This document shows, in pieces, positions 44,598 through 53,167 of a DNA stretch of 64,000 nt. Under the pieces are notes generated by a model that made no database searches, was not told the DNA's origin, and saw nothing but the letters and a program-made list of their open reading frames with translations. The position numbers and the translations under genes are program-made. Where the stretch lies: positions 624,087-688,086 of the forward strand of contig NZ_JACHUZ010000013.1 in NCBI RefSeq assembly GCF_019903425.1, read 5' to 3'. The DNA is from Vreelandella halophila. GTDB taxonomy: Bacteria > Pseudomonadota > Gammaproteobacteria > Pseudomonadales > Oleiphilaceae. Every line of letters begins with the position of its first letter. Positions within the stretch are counted from its first letter, which is position 1.

Positions 44598-46661
44598 ATG
44601 GGTCTGCCACGCCGTACCGGCACCGAATGGCTCTCTTCGCTGCCGGCCTGCCTGATTCTGCTGCTGTTCGTGTTCCTCGCCACGACCACGGACTTCCATA
44701 ACAAGGCGCTCCAGCTCGGGGAACACTTCTGGTCCGGCTACTACCAGCTTCGGGAGGACCCGGAGCGCCCGGACTGCAACCCCATGGTGGACATCGAGTC
44801 CGAAGTGGACCGGGTGGCGGAACGCAAGATGGACGACGAGATCGCGGGCCTGCTCGGGGAATCCGAGGTGGACCGTGAGGCCATACGCCGTTCCGTGATC
44901 GCTGCCCAGCGCGCCTGCGAAGCCAGCCATCTCCAGTACCAGGCGACAAAGGAGCGGATCACCACCCCGGTGCGCGTCTACCGGAGCATGGAGCAGGGCC
45001 TGGCGGAGCTGACGGCAGTCGGGCTCAACTGGCAGCGCCCGCTGCTGATCCTGCTGGTGACCATCTGCGCGGCCACGGCCACCCTGGGGCGGCACCAGAT
45101 CGCCATCCGGGGCATCGAGACCCGTACGGACTACCGGGTCTCCTACAGCGCCCAGACCATCGCCAACATGATGCTGCTGGCCTCCAGCTGGATCTACCGC
45201 AACCACGTGCACCAGGCCATGGATGTGGTGCCGGCGGGCCGGGACATGCTGAACCTGCTCTGGGTGCTGTGTTTTGCCGTGCTGAGCGCTGTCAGCATTT
45301 ACCGACTGCTGCGTGAGCCGGCGGACCTGCGCACCGGTGGGGGCATCCTGCAGGCTCTGGCCACCATTCCGCTGTATTCGGTGATGTGCTTTATCTCCGG
45401 GGCCTATTTCCTGAGCTTCGGCTATATGCAGGGCATTGGTGTGTACCTGGGCGCACTCATGGAGCACGCGGAGATCTTCGTGAACGTAGCGCTCTACGTC
45501 TGGGCGGGCATGATGCTCAAGCAGACCCGGGTGGCGACCCTGGTTTTCGACGTTTTGCGACCTCTGCGCATGCCGCCGGAACTGCTGGCGACCGTGGCCG
45601 TTGTGGTGGCCGCCATCCCGACCGCCTATACGGGGGCCTCCGGTATCTTCGTGATTGCCGCCGGCGCCGTGATCTATCACGAGCTGCGCGCCGCCGGTGC
45701 CCGGCGGCAGCTGGCGCTGGCGGCCACCGCCATGTCCGGCTCCATGGGCGTGGTGCTGCGACCCTGCCTGCTGGTGGTGGTTATTGCCATGCTCAACCGC
45801 GAGGTCACAACGGATGAACTCTTCAGCTGGGGGGCGATTGTCTTCGCGCTCTCGGCCGTGCTGTTCTTCCTGGTGACCATGCTGTTCAACCGCCAGAGCG
45901 AGATGAAGCTGGCGCCAATGGGTGAGGCCATCCCGGAGATGCTCCAGGCCCTGCGGCCGCTGATTCCCTATGCGCTGGTGGTGGCAGCGGTGGTCCTGGC
46001 CTACAGCTGGGGGCTGGGCGTGGGGCTGGACGAATTCTCCGCGCCGCGGATCCTTCCGGTGATGCTGATCAGTATCCTGGTGTTTGAGGCCATCCGCTTC
46101 CGGGGCCGTGAGCTGCCCCAAACCGCCGGTGGTGAGGCCCACAGCGGCTTCGAGCCCAGCCTGCGCCACGCCACGAGTGACACCACCATCGAGATCGGGG
46201 CACTGCTGCTGCTGTTCGGGCTCTCCATCAGCCTGGGCGGCGTAATCGAGCGCGCGGAACTCATGGAGCTGTTCCCGGAGAGCGTGGCGAGCCCCTGGCT
46301 GGCCATGGGCCTGATGGTGCTGTTGCTGGTGGGGCTGGGCATGATCATGGATGCCTTCGGCGCTGTCATCCTGGTGAGCGCCACCGTGGCCAGCTTCGCC
46401 TACCAGAGCGGCATCGACCCGGTACACTTCTGGATGGTGACGCTGGTGGCGTTCGAGCTGGGCTACCTGACGCCGCCCGTCTCCCTCAACCACCTCCTTA
46501 CACGACAGGTAGTGGGCGACGAGGAGGTCCGCCTGGCGCGCACGGAGGCCAGCGGGGGCAGCTTCTATCAACGCCATGAGCGTATCGTGATGCCCATGGT
46601 GGTGATGGGCACGGCGCTGGTGCTGGTGGCCTTTGTGCCGCTTCTGGTGTACGCCCTCTGA
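44598..46661 (+). CDS. TRAP transporter permease with fused small and large subunits
   Basis: A 687-residue membrane protein. The N-terminal third has one span (about residues 13-30), then a hydrophilic domain (about 35-150, with many Glu/Arg), then several spans. The rest has about 12 spans with DctM-like features: IPTAYTGASGIFVIAAGAVIYHELR, AMSGSMGVVLRPCLLVVVIAML and, in the second half, MIMDAFGAVILVSATVA and VAFELGYLTPPVSLNHLL (compare the DctM L-G-x-x-T-P-P-V motif). The large hydrophilic insert near the N-terminus is not found in ordinary DctQM fusions. Probably imports an organic acid with the preceding binding protein. Confidence 0.8.
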   Translation: MGLPRRTGTEWLSSLPACLILLLFVFLATTTDFHNKALQLGEHFWSGYYQLREDPERPDCNPMVDIESEVDRVAERKMDDEIAGLLGESEVDREAIRRSVIAAQRACEASHLQYQATKERITTPVRVYRSMEQGLAELTAVGLNWQRPLLILLVTICAATATLGRHQIAIRGIETRTDYRVSYSAQTIANMMLLASSWIYRNHVHQAMDVVPAGRDMLNLLWVLCFAVLSAVSIYRLLREPADLRTGGGILQALATIPLYSVMCFISGAYFLSFGYMQGIGVYLGALMEHAEIFVNVALYVWAGMMLKQTRVATLVFDVLRPLRMPPELLATVAVVVAAIPTAYTGASGIFVIAAGAVIYHELRAAGARRQLALAATAMSGSMGVVLRPCLLVVVIAMLNREVTTDELFSWGAIVFALSAVLFFLVTMLFNRQSEMKLAPMGEAIPEMLQALRPLIPYALVVAAVVLAYSWGLGVGLDEFSAPRILPVMLISILVFEAIRFRGRELPQTAGGEAHSGFEPSLRHATSDTTIEIGALLLLFGLSISLGGVIERAELMELFPESVASPWLAMGLMVLLLVGLGMIMDAFGAVILVSATVASFAYQSGIDPVHFWMVTLVAFELGYLTPPVSLNHLLTRQVVGDEEVRLARTEASGGSFYQRHERIVMPMVVMGTALVLVAFVPLLVYAL

Positions 46662-46761
46662 AGATTTTGGAGCGGGATACCCCCTCGGTTGCGTTCCGTG
46701 CGTTTTTACTTCAATGCGCCACTAGAGTCACTCAAACTCTCAAGACTCACACACTGGAGAG

Positions 46762-46788
46762 CTCTTTTTTCATAACTTGAAAAAAGAG
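46762..46788. terminator. A/T-rich 11-bp hairpin over the stop of the chemoreceptor gene
   Basis: CTCTTTTTTCA (46762-46772) and TGAAAAAAGAG (46778-46788) are exact reverse complements with loop TAACT, and the stem contains the stop codon of the chemoreceptor (46770-46772). It lies between convergent genes; the T-run on both strands is compatible with a bidirectional terminator, although the stem is weak in G/C. Confidence 0.6.
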
Positions 46789-48719
46789 ACGCTGTCCGAA
46801 AGTATCTGAGTGTTTCTCACCAACTGACTCGAGGCATCCTCTATATGGGACGCTGACTTCAACGACTCTGTGGCAATATTCGACACTGATTCGATATCGC
46901 TGGACATCTGTTCGGCTGTCGACGACATCTCATCAATGGCCGCCGCGTTCTGGGCTACATGCTCCTGCAAGCCCCGCATAGCGTCTACGATTCCCTCGAA
47001 TGATGTAGCCGTATCCTTTGCAATCTCGTGGCCTTCCTGAGCGCTGGAGGTTACTCGGGTCATAGACCCCACTACATTCGAGACTCCTTCCTGCATGCCC
47101 CCGATAATGTCATTGATCTGCTTAGTTGATTCGGCACTTCTTACAGAAAGGTTTCTCACCTCATCGGCGACGACAGCAAAACCTCGTCCTGTTTCACCGG
47201 CTCTGGCCGCCTCAATGGCCGCATTCAGGGCCAACAGATTCGTCTGGTCGGCAATGTTGGAAATGATATCGACCACACCCTGAACCTCCTTGGCTTTTGC
47301 CTCCAGAGCATTGGCCTGCTCCGACGCTTCCGTCGCATGACTGAGTATCTCTTGTGTCGACCGGGCGGACTCCTGAACTTTCGATCCGCCTGACTGGGCC
47401 ACCTCCAGGGTTTCTCCTGCTTTCTGCTCAACCGTATTTACGTTCTGGGCGATCTCGTTTGTTGTTTGCGACATCTGTGTGGACGCGGTGGCTATCATGG
47501 AAGCGCGCTCGGCTTGGTTTGACATTCCTTCTCGCAGTTGCTGAGAAGAAGTGCTCAGCTGATCCCCAATGGAGGCGACGCCCTGCGCACTTTCCTGGAC
47601 CACTCCAACGGTTTCACGCAGCTTGCGGCTAACCGTTTGCATGGCACCTGCCACGCCCCGGTCTTCTCCGGTCGTTTCATCCAGATAACCCTTGGCCTGA
47701 CGGTTCGCCAAGTCGTTCAGTTCAGCCGGATCACGACCCAACTGCTGCATCACCGTTCGCGTGATCCATATCCCCATGATCACTGCGACCAGTAAACCGG
47801 CAAGTGTCCCTGCCCCCGAAATACGGCCTGCTGCCCGCGCGTCGTTATAGATTGCCGTGGCATCTTCAGCGACTCGGGACTCAACCCGTTTGCCTAAGTC
47901 ACTCATTTTGCCTATAAACTGTTGGTATGAAGCCACCATTTCTTCGTTGAGGGCCTGCCGTGCATCAGTTACCGCAGCAAGCTCATTCACGTTCTGCTTC
48001 ATCCCCTGCAGGTTCGCCTGTAGTGTCTCCTGCTCTTGCGCGGACATCCCAAGCTTTCGTCCATCAATGCTGTCACGGAGCCTTTCAAGAGTCTCCGAAC
48101 TTGATTTAAGCGCTTCCACATTGCCTTCCATCAGTGCGAAGCTGATCGTTTCGGCAACGTTTCCATACTCGGCAGTCAGGGCACCAACGCTGAGTTGGCG
48201 CGATAACAGGGTGGAAAGGGCCTGCTCATCAGCGTCATTAGCAAAATCCCCAATGCGGGCATCGGCCAGCAGGCCGTTGATGGTATCTTCCATTGCCTCG
48301 AAATTCTCAACAGCTTTCCGGGAATCCGAATTGAGTTTCACCAGACGCTTGAAAGTGCTGGCAAACTTCTCTTCGGCTTTGACCACCTCCCCGAAATCAC
48401 CCAAAAGTTCGCTATGGTTCAATCTTTTGAACGATGACTGAATGTTATCCGCAACTTTCTGCCAGTCTTCCTGCACCTCCCGGAATCGTTCCCTGTAGTT
48501 TGGATCCTCCGAGTAGCGATACTGCTGCGACAGGAGATACAACGTTTCGATGGAGCTGGTTGCTCTGTCAAATTCCGCCAAAAGAGGTAATTCCTCCTGG
48601 GGCACTTGAGCCGCCTCATCGCGAACGATCGACATGATCCAGATGACCAATACGGCAACAATCGCATTGATCGCAATAACGACGGCGAAAGCCGACGCCA
48701 TTTTTAATTTCAAGCTCAT
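46770..48719 (-). CDS. Methyl-accepting chemotaxis protein
   Basis: A 649-residue chemoreceptor. First membrane span about residues 7-30, a large helical periplasmic sensor domain (about 31-290) rich in charged residues, second span [20 protein letters not shown] (about 296-316), a linker with [19 protein letters not shown], and the signalling domain with the hairpin tip [21 protein letters not shown] and [18 protein letters not shown]-terminal pentapeptide for CheR binding is absent. The gene is visibly richer in A/T than its neighbours, suggesting recent acquisition. A candidate sigma-28-type -10 (GACGATAA, minus strand, 48803-48810) lies 84 bases upstream. Ligand unknown. Confidence 0.9.
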   Translation of the reverse strand: MSLKLKMASAFAVVIAINAIVAVLVIWIMSIVRDEAAQVPQEELPLLAEFDRATSSIETLYLLSQQYRYSEDPNYRERFREVQEDWQKVADNIQSSFKRLNHSELLGDFGEVVKAEEKFASTFKRLVKLNSDSRKAVENFEAMEDTINGLLADARIGDFANDADEQALSTLLSRQLSVGALTAEYGNVAETISFALMEGNVEALKSSSETLERLRDSIDGRKLGMSAQEQETLQANLQGMKQNVNELAAVTDARQALNEEMVASYQQFIGKMSDLGKRVESRVAEDATAIYNDARAAGRISGAGTLAGLLVAVIMGIWITRTVMQQLGRDPAELNDLANRQAKGYLDETTGEDRGVAGAMQTVSRKLRETVGVVQESAQGVASIGDQLSTSSQQLREGMSNQAERASMIATASTQMSQTTNEIAQNVNTVEQKAGETLEVAQSGGSKVQESARSTQEILSHATEASEQANALEAKAKEVQGVVDIISNIADQTNLLALNAAIEAARAGETGRGFAVVADEVRNLSVRSAESTKQINDIIGGMQEGVSNVVGSMTRVTSSAQEGHEIAKDTATSFEGIVDAMRGLQEHVAQNAAAIDEMSSTAEQMSSDIESVSNIATESLKSASHIEDASSQLVRNTQILSDSVSFFKL

Positions 48720-49017
48720 TCACAACTCCATCTTAAGCAACGTCATACTTTCTGAACGCAGTGGTCGTTACTTCGGCACTGGGTCCAGAAAGTGGTATTC
48801 TTTTATCGTCTAAAAATAAGGGTAAAAGTAGCCGAAAGGAATAATGATAAACCGAGATGTCTGGGGTCGCGCGTGCTTTTTGTAAAGATCAGTGATGGGG
48901 GCTGTTCTGTAGGGGGTATTGGGATTCAGGAAAGTCGGTTCGCAGGGGTGGCCAAGGATCCCAGTGAAAAGCTGAACCGGAACGACCCCGGCGTGATGAC
49001 ACGACCGGGGCCTTTTT
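48720..49017 (+). ncRNA. Candidate small RNA in a gene-free gap (ends at a strong terminator)
   Basis: The 330-base gap between the chemoreceptor and pckA, both on the minus strand, contains a strong intrinsic terminator in plus orientation (48986-49017) although no plus-strand gene is there. The stretch before it has several GGA motifs (AAGGAA, CAGGAA, AAGGAT, CCGGAA at about 48837, 48928, 48955, 48977), as in CsrA/RsmA-sequestering RNAs, and an A/T-rich region at 48790-48860 where a promoter could lie. The 5' end is not defined. An 83-codon open frame here runs through the terminator and is not credible. Evidence is indirect. Confidence 0.3.
48986..49017 (+). terminator. Strong intrinsic terminator on the plus strand
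   Basis: CCCCGGCGTG (48986-48995) pairs with CACG-A-CCGGGG (49000-49010), loop ATGA, a 10-bp stem with one bulged A, followed by CC and TTTTT (49013-49017). On the minus strand the stem is followed by TCGTTCC, a poor T-run, so it is directed to the plus strand. No annotated plus-strand gene precedes it. Confidence 0.7.
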
Positions 49018-49023
49018 CTGGAC

Positions 49024-49039
49024 GCGCCCCGCAGGGCGC
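49024..49039 (-). terminator. Short hairpin just downstream of pckA
   Basis: GCGCCC (49024-49029) and GGGCGC (49034-49039) form a 6-bp stem 11 bases after the pckA stop. No T-run follows on the minus strand. Confidence 0.35.
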
Positions 49040-49049
49040 CTGAGCGGTG

Positions 49050-50588
49050 TTACTGCCGCAGTTTCGGGCCGGCATTGACGATCGAATCCGGCACGTCGAA
49101 CTTGCTGAAGTTCTCCACGAACTGGCGGATCAGCTCCTGGGCCTTCTTATCGTACTCGGCCGGGTCGTCCCAGGTGTTGCGGGGGTTGAGCAGCTTGGTC
49201 TCAACGCCGGGCACCGAGGTTGGCACGTCCAGGTTCAGGTCTTCCAGGTGTTCGGTCTCGACGTCGTCCAGCTCCCCGTCCTGGATGCCGTTGATGATGG
49301 CCCGCGTGGTCGGGATCGAGAAGCGGGTGCCCACGCCGTAGGGGCCGCCGGTCCAGCCGGTGTTCACCAGGAAGACCTTGCTGTCGAACGCATCCATCCG
49401 CTTCATCAGCAGCTCGGCGTAGACGCCGGCCGGGCGTGGGAAGAAGGGGGCGCCGAAGCAGGTGGAGAAGGTCGACTTCAGACCCTCGCCGGAGCCCATC
49501 TCCGTGGAGCCCACCAGCGCGGTGTAACCACTCAGGAAGTGGTAGGCCGCAGACTCGCGCGAGAGGATGGACACGGGCGGCAGCACGCCAGTCATGTCGC
49601 AGGTCAGAAAGATGATGTGCTTGGGCTCGCCGGCACGGTTCTCCACCACCCGCTTCTCAACATGGTCCAGCGGGTAGGCGCAGCGACCGTTCTCTGTGAG
49701 GGAGGTGTCCGTGTAGTCCGGCTCGCGGGTCTCCTCATCCACCACCACGTTCTCGACCAGGGCGCCGAACTTGATGGCATCCCAGATGATGGGCTCGTTC
49801 TTGCGTGTCAGGTCGATGGTCTTGGCGTAGCAGCCGCCCTCGAGATTGAAGACGGTGTCCTCGCCCCAGCCGTGCTCGTCGTCGCCGATCAGGTAACGGC
49901 TCTGGTCCGCGGAGAGGGTGGTCTTGCCGGTACCGGAAAGACCGAAGAACAGGCAGACATCGCCGTCATCGCCCACGTTGGCGGAGCAGTGCATGGGCAG
50001 CACGTCATGGTCCGGCAGCAGGAAGTTCTGCACCGAGAACATGGCCTTCTTCATCTCGCCGGCGTAGTGCATGCCCGCGATCAGCACGCGCTTGCGCGCG
50101 AAGTTGATGATGACGGTGCCGTTGCTGTTGGTGCCATCGCGCTCGGGCACGCACTCGAAGTTCGCCGCGTTCAGGATCTCCCATTCCGGGTTATCGATGG
50201 GGTTGTACTGATCCGGGCGGATGAAGAGGTTGAGGCCGAACAGGTTCTGCCAGGCCGTCTCGGTGGTCATCTTCACCGGCAGGTAGTAGTTCGGGTCCGA
50301 GCCCACGTGCACGTGGGAGGTGAAGTGCTCGCGCTCACCCATGTACGTCTTCACGCGCTCCCAGAGCGCATCGAATCGGTCCGCGTCGAAGGGGTGATTG
50401 ATCTTGCCCCAGTCGATCTGGTTAACGGTGCTGGGCTCTTCAACAATGAAGCGGTCCACCGGGGAGCGACCGGTGCGTTCGCCGGTGGTCACCACCAGTG
50501 AGCCATTGGAGGCGAGTTTGCCCTCATTCCTTTCCAGCGCCAGCTCAACAAGCCGGGCCGGGCACAGATCCGTGTAGGTTTTACTCAC
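49050..50588 (-). CDS. pckA: Phosphoenolpyruvate carboxykinase (ATP)
   Basis: A 512-residue enzyme that converts oxaloacetate and ATP to phosphoenolpyruvate, the first committed step of gluconeogenesis. The start is GTG 50588, with GAGG 5 bases upstream; the longer open frame upstream is not PckA-like. Kinase-1 motif [13 protein letters not shown], the kinase-2 region [15 protein letters not shown] and the PCK-specific block [12 protein letters not shown] are visible. N-terminal [13 protein letters not shown] and [16 protein letters not shown] also match. It stands alone; a CTGTCG/CGACAG inverted repeat lies in its leader region. Confidence 0.95.
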   Translation of the reverse strand: MSKTYTDLCPARLVELALERNEGKLASNGSLVVTTGERTGRSPVDRFIVEEPSTVNQIDWGKINHPFDADRFDALWERVKTYMGEREHFTSHVHVGSDPNYYLPVKMTTETAWQNLFGLNLFIRPDQYNPIDNPEWEILNAANFECVPERDGTNSNGTVIINFARKRVLIAGMHYAGEMKKAMFSVQNFLLPDHDVLPMHCSANVGDDGDVCLFFGLSGTGKTTLSADQSRYLIGDDEHGWGEDTVFNLEGGCYAKTIDLTRKNEPIIWDAIKFGALVENVVVDEETREPDYTDTSLTENGRCAYPLDHVEKRVVENRAGEPKHIIFLTCDMTGVLPPVSILSRESAAYHFLSGYTALVGSTEMGSGEGLKSTFSTCFGAPFFPRPAGVYAELLMKRMDAFDSKVFLVNTGWTGGPYGVGTRFSIPTTRAIINGIQDGELDDVETEHLEDLNLDVPTSVPGVETKLLNPRNTWDDPAEYDKKAQELIRQFVENFSKFDVPDSIVNAGPKLRQ

Positions 50589-50900
50589 GATGACCTCACT
50601 TTCAGATGTTTCAAATCGGTTGCGGCGCGCGGCTGCCGGGATGAAAGGGCAGCGCGGCGGCCCGGGGTGCGGATGGTTGTTCGGGGCGCACCCCTCTAAG
50701 CGGTAGCATCCCGCCACGTTCGCGATGTGACGGGGTGCGGGAAAGCATTCCTGTCGTCTACAGGCGCGACAGTATGCCAGAACGTTTCGGTAATTACGAC
50801 CATCGGGCGGGGCGTGGGGTGGCTTATGGGGGCGCACCATCGTTGCCGATACGGGACGAGGGAGTGAATCCACTGGTCCGGAAAATGCGCCTCGCATGAC
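50589..50900. promoter_or_regulatory. Leader/promoter region of pckA
   Basis: A 312-base gap without a gene. It holds CTGTCG (50751-50756) and CGACAG (50767-50772), a 6-bp inverted repeat with 10-base spacing, about 165 bases upstream of the pckA start. Otherwise G/C-rich without a recognised site. Confidence 0.35.
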
Positions 50901-51164
50901 TCAACGATAGGCAAGCAACAGAACGTTGATCAGGCCCGCAACACTCAATATCCCCAGCCAGAGCAGTATGCCCAGGGCCCAGCCTGAATGGGCCACGCAG
51001 ATCGTCAACGCCGCCCCCAGCCCGGACCAACCCAGGGCGCGAAACCAAAGGCTGGCCTTCCGGGGAACCGAGCGATGGAAAACCTGGCGATAGTGCCGGT
51101 TCATTGACAGTGACAGTGCGAGAAAGCCGGCGAACGCAATAGTGGAGGCCATTAACGGCATCAT
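50901..51164 (-). CDS. DUF3325 small membrane protein of the siderophore cluster
   Basis: An 87-residue protein starting at ATG 51164 (MMPLMASTIAFAGFLALSLSMNRHYR), overlapping the stop of the PepSY gene by 4 bases (ATGA). Three membrane segments are predicted (about residues 5-20, 40-57 and 62-84). FAGFLALSLSMNRHYRQVF is the DUF3325 pattern. Such proteins accompany PepSY and DUF3649 proteins beside TonB-dependent siderophore receptors. Function unknown; a role in periplasmic iron release or reduction is inferred from context. Confidence 0.82.
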   Translation of the reverse strand: MMPLMASTIAFAGFLALSLSMNRHYRQVFHRSVPRKASLWFRALGWSGLGAALTICVAHSGWALGILLWLGILSVAGLINVLLLAYR

Positions 51165-52825
51165 TTGGTTGACCTCACCAGGCCCTGTGATTTGAACCAA
51201 TGCCGCGGTGTTCTTTGGTCGCTGGATTCGGGGAACCATTTGCGCATCAGACGCCAGGCAATAACCGCCCATAGCGCACCGATGACCAACATCGCCAGAT
51301 CAAACCCGGCCATCACCAGGTCGCCCTGACTCAGAGAGACTCCGAGGTGGCGATCCGTGGTCAATGCATTCACCAACGGAAGCAATGCGAAGGCGGTGGC
51401 TGCCAGCGAAAGCGCTTCGATCCAGGCCCGGTTGGTTGGTCGAAACGTTCCATACAGCAACATCGTGGCCCATGTGATAAAGAGAATGTGTACTTCCCAG
51501 TCCGCACGGCCATCAATGCCAACCGGCAGCAACCGATTGGCCCAGAAATAGGCGGCAATCCCGATCGGTAGTCCGACGATGGTGCCCACGTTCAGTTTCT
51601 CAACCAGACGTAATCCCCGGTTCTCCGAGCCCGCTGCCGTTTCGGCGCGTTGGCGTCGCTTGACTGCCCACAGCAGCAGGCCGGTGGCGATCATGCCGGT
51701 CCCCAGCAACCCGGAAAAGAAATACAGCCCGCGCAATACCGGCCCTGCAAACAATCCTTCATGCAGGCCGATGAACAGATCCCGCGCCCCCCTGGCCGTT
51801 GAGGACGCAGACGGGACTGTATGCAATAGTTCCCCGTTGACGCCGTTGAACACCAGTCGCCCGGCATTGCTGGCTACCGACTGTTCGGTGTTTTCGCTCA
51901 GGATGATGCGGGCATTGCGATCCCCCGGGTGACGGATGTCAATGCTGCGGACCCGGCCGTCACCCCATTGGCGTTCTGCTCTGGCGATAAGGCCAGTGAG
52001 CGGCACCAGTGCAGCGGGTTCATTGGCGGCTTCAACCAGGCCGGGCGGCTCGAAGACATCCGCGATGAACTGGCTGCGGGCGTCACCGTCAATGCCGTAA
52101 TGCGCTGCCACCACCAGCGGCATGTAGGAGAAGGCCATGAAAACCAGCCCCGAGTAGGTGATCATCAGATGAAACGGCAGGGCGAGCACGCTGAGCACAT
52201 TGTGGGCGTCCAGCCAGGAGCGCTGACCTTTACCTGGCCGGAAGGTAAAGAAATCCTTGAAGATCTTCTTATGGATAATCACACCGCTGATCAACGCCAC
52301 CAGCATGAACAGCGTTGCGAAACCCACGATGACATCCGACTGGGTCCTGGACAGGTAATGCAGCCGCCAGTGCATCTGATAAAGCAACTGGCCGCCGCCG
52401 GTGTCCCGTGCCTGGAAGGTCTCGCCGGTTTTACCATTCAGTTGCAGGCTGTCGCTGGCTGCACTGGCGCCGGCATCAACGGAGGCGCCCTGCCAGAAGA
52501 CTTCTGGATAGGGTTGGTTGCGGCCGGTTGGCAGCCGCAGGAACCAGCGCTCTGCTTCGGGCGCCTCCTTTTCCAGCCGGGCCAACAAGACCCTGGCAGT
52601 GTCCGTGGCTTCCAGGTCCGTCTGTGCGCGGGGCAACTCCGGCTGCATCCAGCGGTCGATCTCGGTATCAAAGTACCCTGCGGTTCCAGTGAGGAACATC
52701 AGGAACAACAGCCAACCCAGGGTCAGCCCGGCCCAGGTATGCAGCCAGGCCATGGATTGTCGAAAACCGCCTTTGGGAGCGTCGTTATCCGCCGCTTTTC
52801 CCGGGCGAGGGATACGTTTACTCAC
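51161..52825 (-). CDS. PepSY-domain membrane protein (ferric-siderophore reductase-like)
   Basis: A 554-residue protein starting at GTG 52825 (VSKRIPRPGKAADN); the longer frame upstream overlaps the DUF3649 gene. MAWLHTWAGLTLGWLLFLMFLTGTAGYFDTEIDRWMQPE is the first span of the PepSY-associated family (split here only for reading), with a periplasmic PepSY-like domain (about 60-160), then MHWRLHYL and DAHNVLSVLALPFHLMITYSGL, whose His residues could bind haem. Several C-terminal spans follow (about 390-550). Homologues such as FpvG/PiuB reduce ferric siderophores in the periplasm. It overlaps DUF3649 by 4 bases (GTGA). Confidence 0.86.
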   Translation of the reverse strand: MSKRIPRPGKAADNDAPKGGFRQSMAWLHTWAGLTLGWLLFLMFLTGTAGYFDTEIDRWMQPELPRAQTDLEATDTARVLLARLEKEAPEAERWFLRLPTGRNQPYPEVFWQGASVDAGASAASDSLQLNGKTGETFQARDTGGGQLLYQMHWRLHYLSRTQSDVIVGFATLFMLVALISGVIIHKKIFKDFFTFRPGKGQRSWLDAHNVLSVLALPFHLMITYSGLVFMAFSYMPLVVAAHYGIDGDARSQFIADVFEPPGLVEAANEPAALVPLTGLIARAERQWGDGRVRSIDIRHPGDRNARIILSENTEQSVASNAGRLVFNGVNGELLHTVPSASSTARGARDLFIGLHEGLFAGPVLRGLYFFSGLLGTGMIATGLLLWAVKRRQRAETAAGSENRGLRLVEKLNVGTIVGLPIGIAAYFWANRLLPVGIDGRADWEVHILFITWATMLLYGTFRPTNRAWIEALSLAATAFALLPLVNALTTDRHLGVSLSQGDLVMAGFDLAMLVIGALWAVIAWRLMRKWFPESSDQRTPRHWFKSQGLVRSTK

Positions 52826-53100
52826 AGACCATGTCCTCTCAGCATCAAGCCGGTGGTGGCCAGCACCAGGCTGGCCAGGATAAGACTCGCCCAGGCTCGC
52901 GCAGGCCGACGCATGGCAAACACCCAGATGATGGCACCGGCATAAACCGCAAAGCTGGCCATGGTGCCGGTCAGTGCCGCGGGCCCGCGTGAAGCAGGCA
53001 ACGCACCACCGAGAAAGATGCCAGAAGCGGCGGCCAGGGCGTATCCGCCGATCAGCGCCGCACAGATCAGTGAAAAAAGGCGCCATCCAGACAATCCCAT
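52822..53100 (-). CDS. DUF3649 small membrane protein
   Basis: A 92-residue membrane protein with three spans (about residues 8-30, 42-62, 70-88). LICAALIGGYALAAASGIFLGGALP and AVYAGAIIWVFAMR are the DUF3649 pattern. Members are found beside TonB receptors and PepSY proteins; function unknown. It follows the receptor gene by 67 bases and is coupled by overlap to the PepSY gene. Confidence 0.82.
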   Translation of the reverse strand: MGLSGWRLFSLICAALIGGYALAAASGIFLGGALPASRGPAALTGTMASFAVYAGAIIWVFAMRRPARAWASLILASLVLATTGLMLRGHGL

Positions 53101-53167
53101 GGGTCAGTTTCCTGAAGTTGCGAATGTTGAGGGCAAGCCAACCGGTCGTGGTTGGCTCAGCCAGGCA

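Noticed and set aside
42928-46577. Two long minus-strand open frames (673 and 740 codons) opposite the TRAP-like cluster
   Set aside because: Antisense shadows of three genes with signal peptides, membrane spans and good ribosome binding sites on the plus strand.
48792-49043. 83-codon plus-strand open frame in the gap before pckA
   Set aside because: It runs through the strong terminator at 48986-49017, has no ribosome binding site and a composition unlike a protein. The region is better read as a possible RNA.
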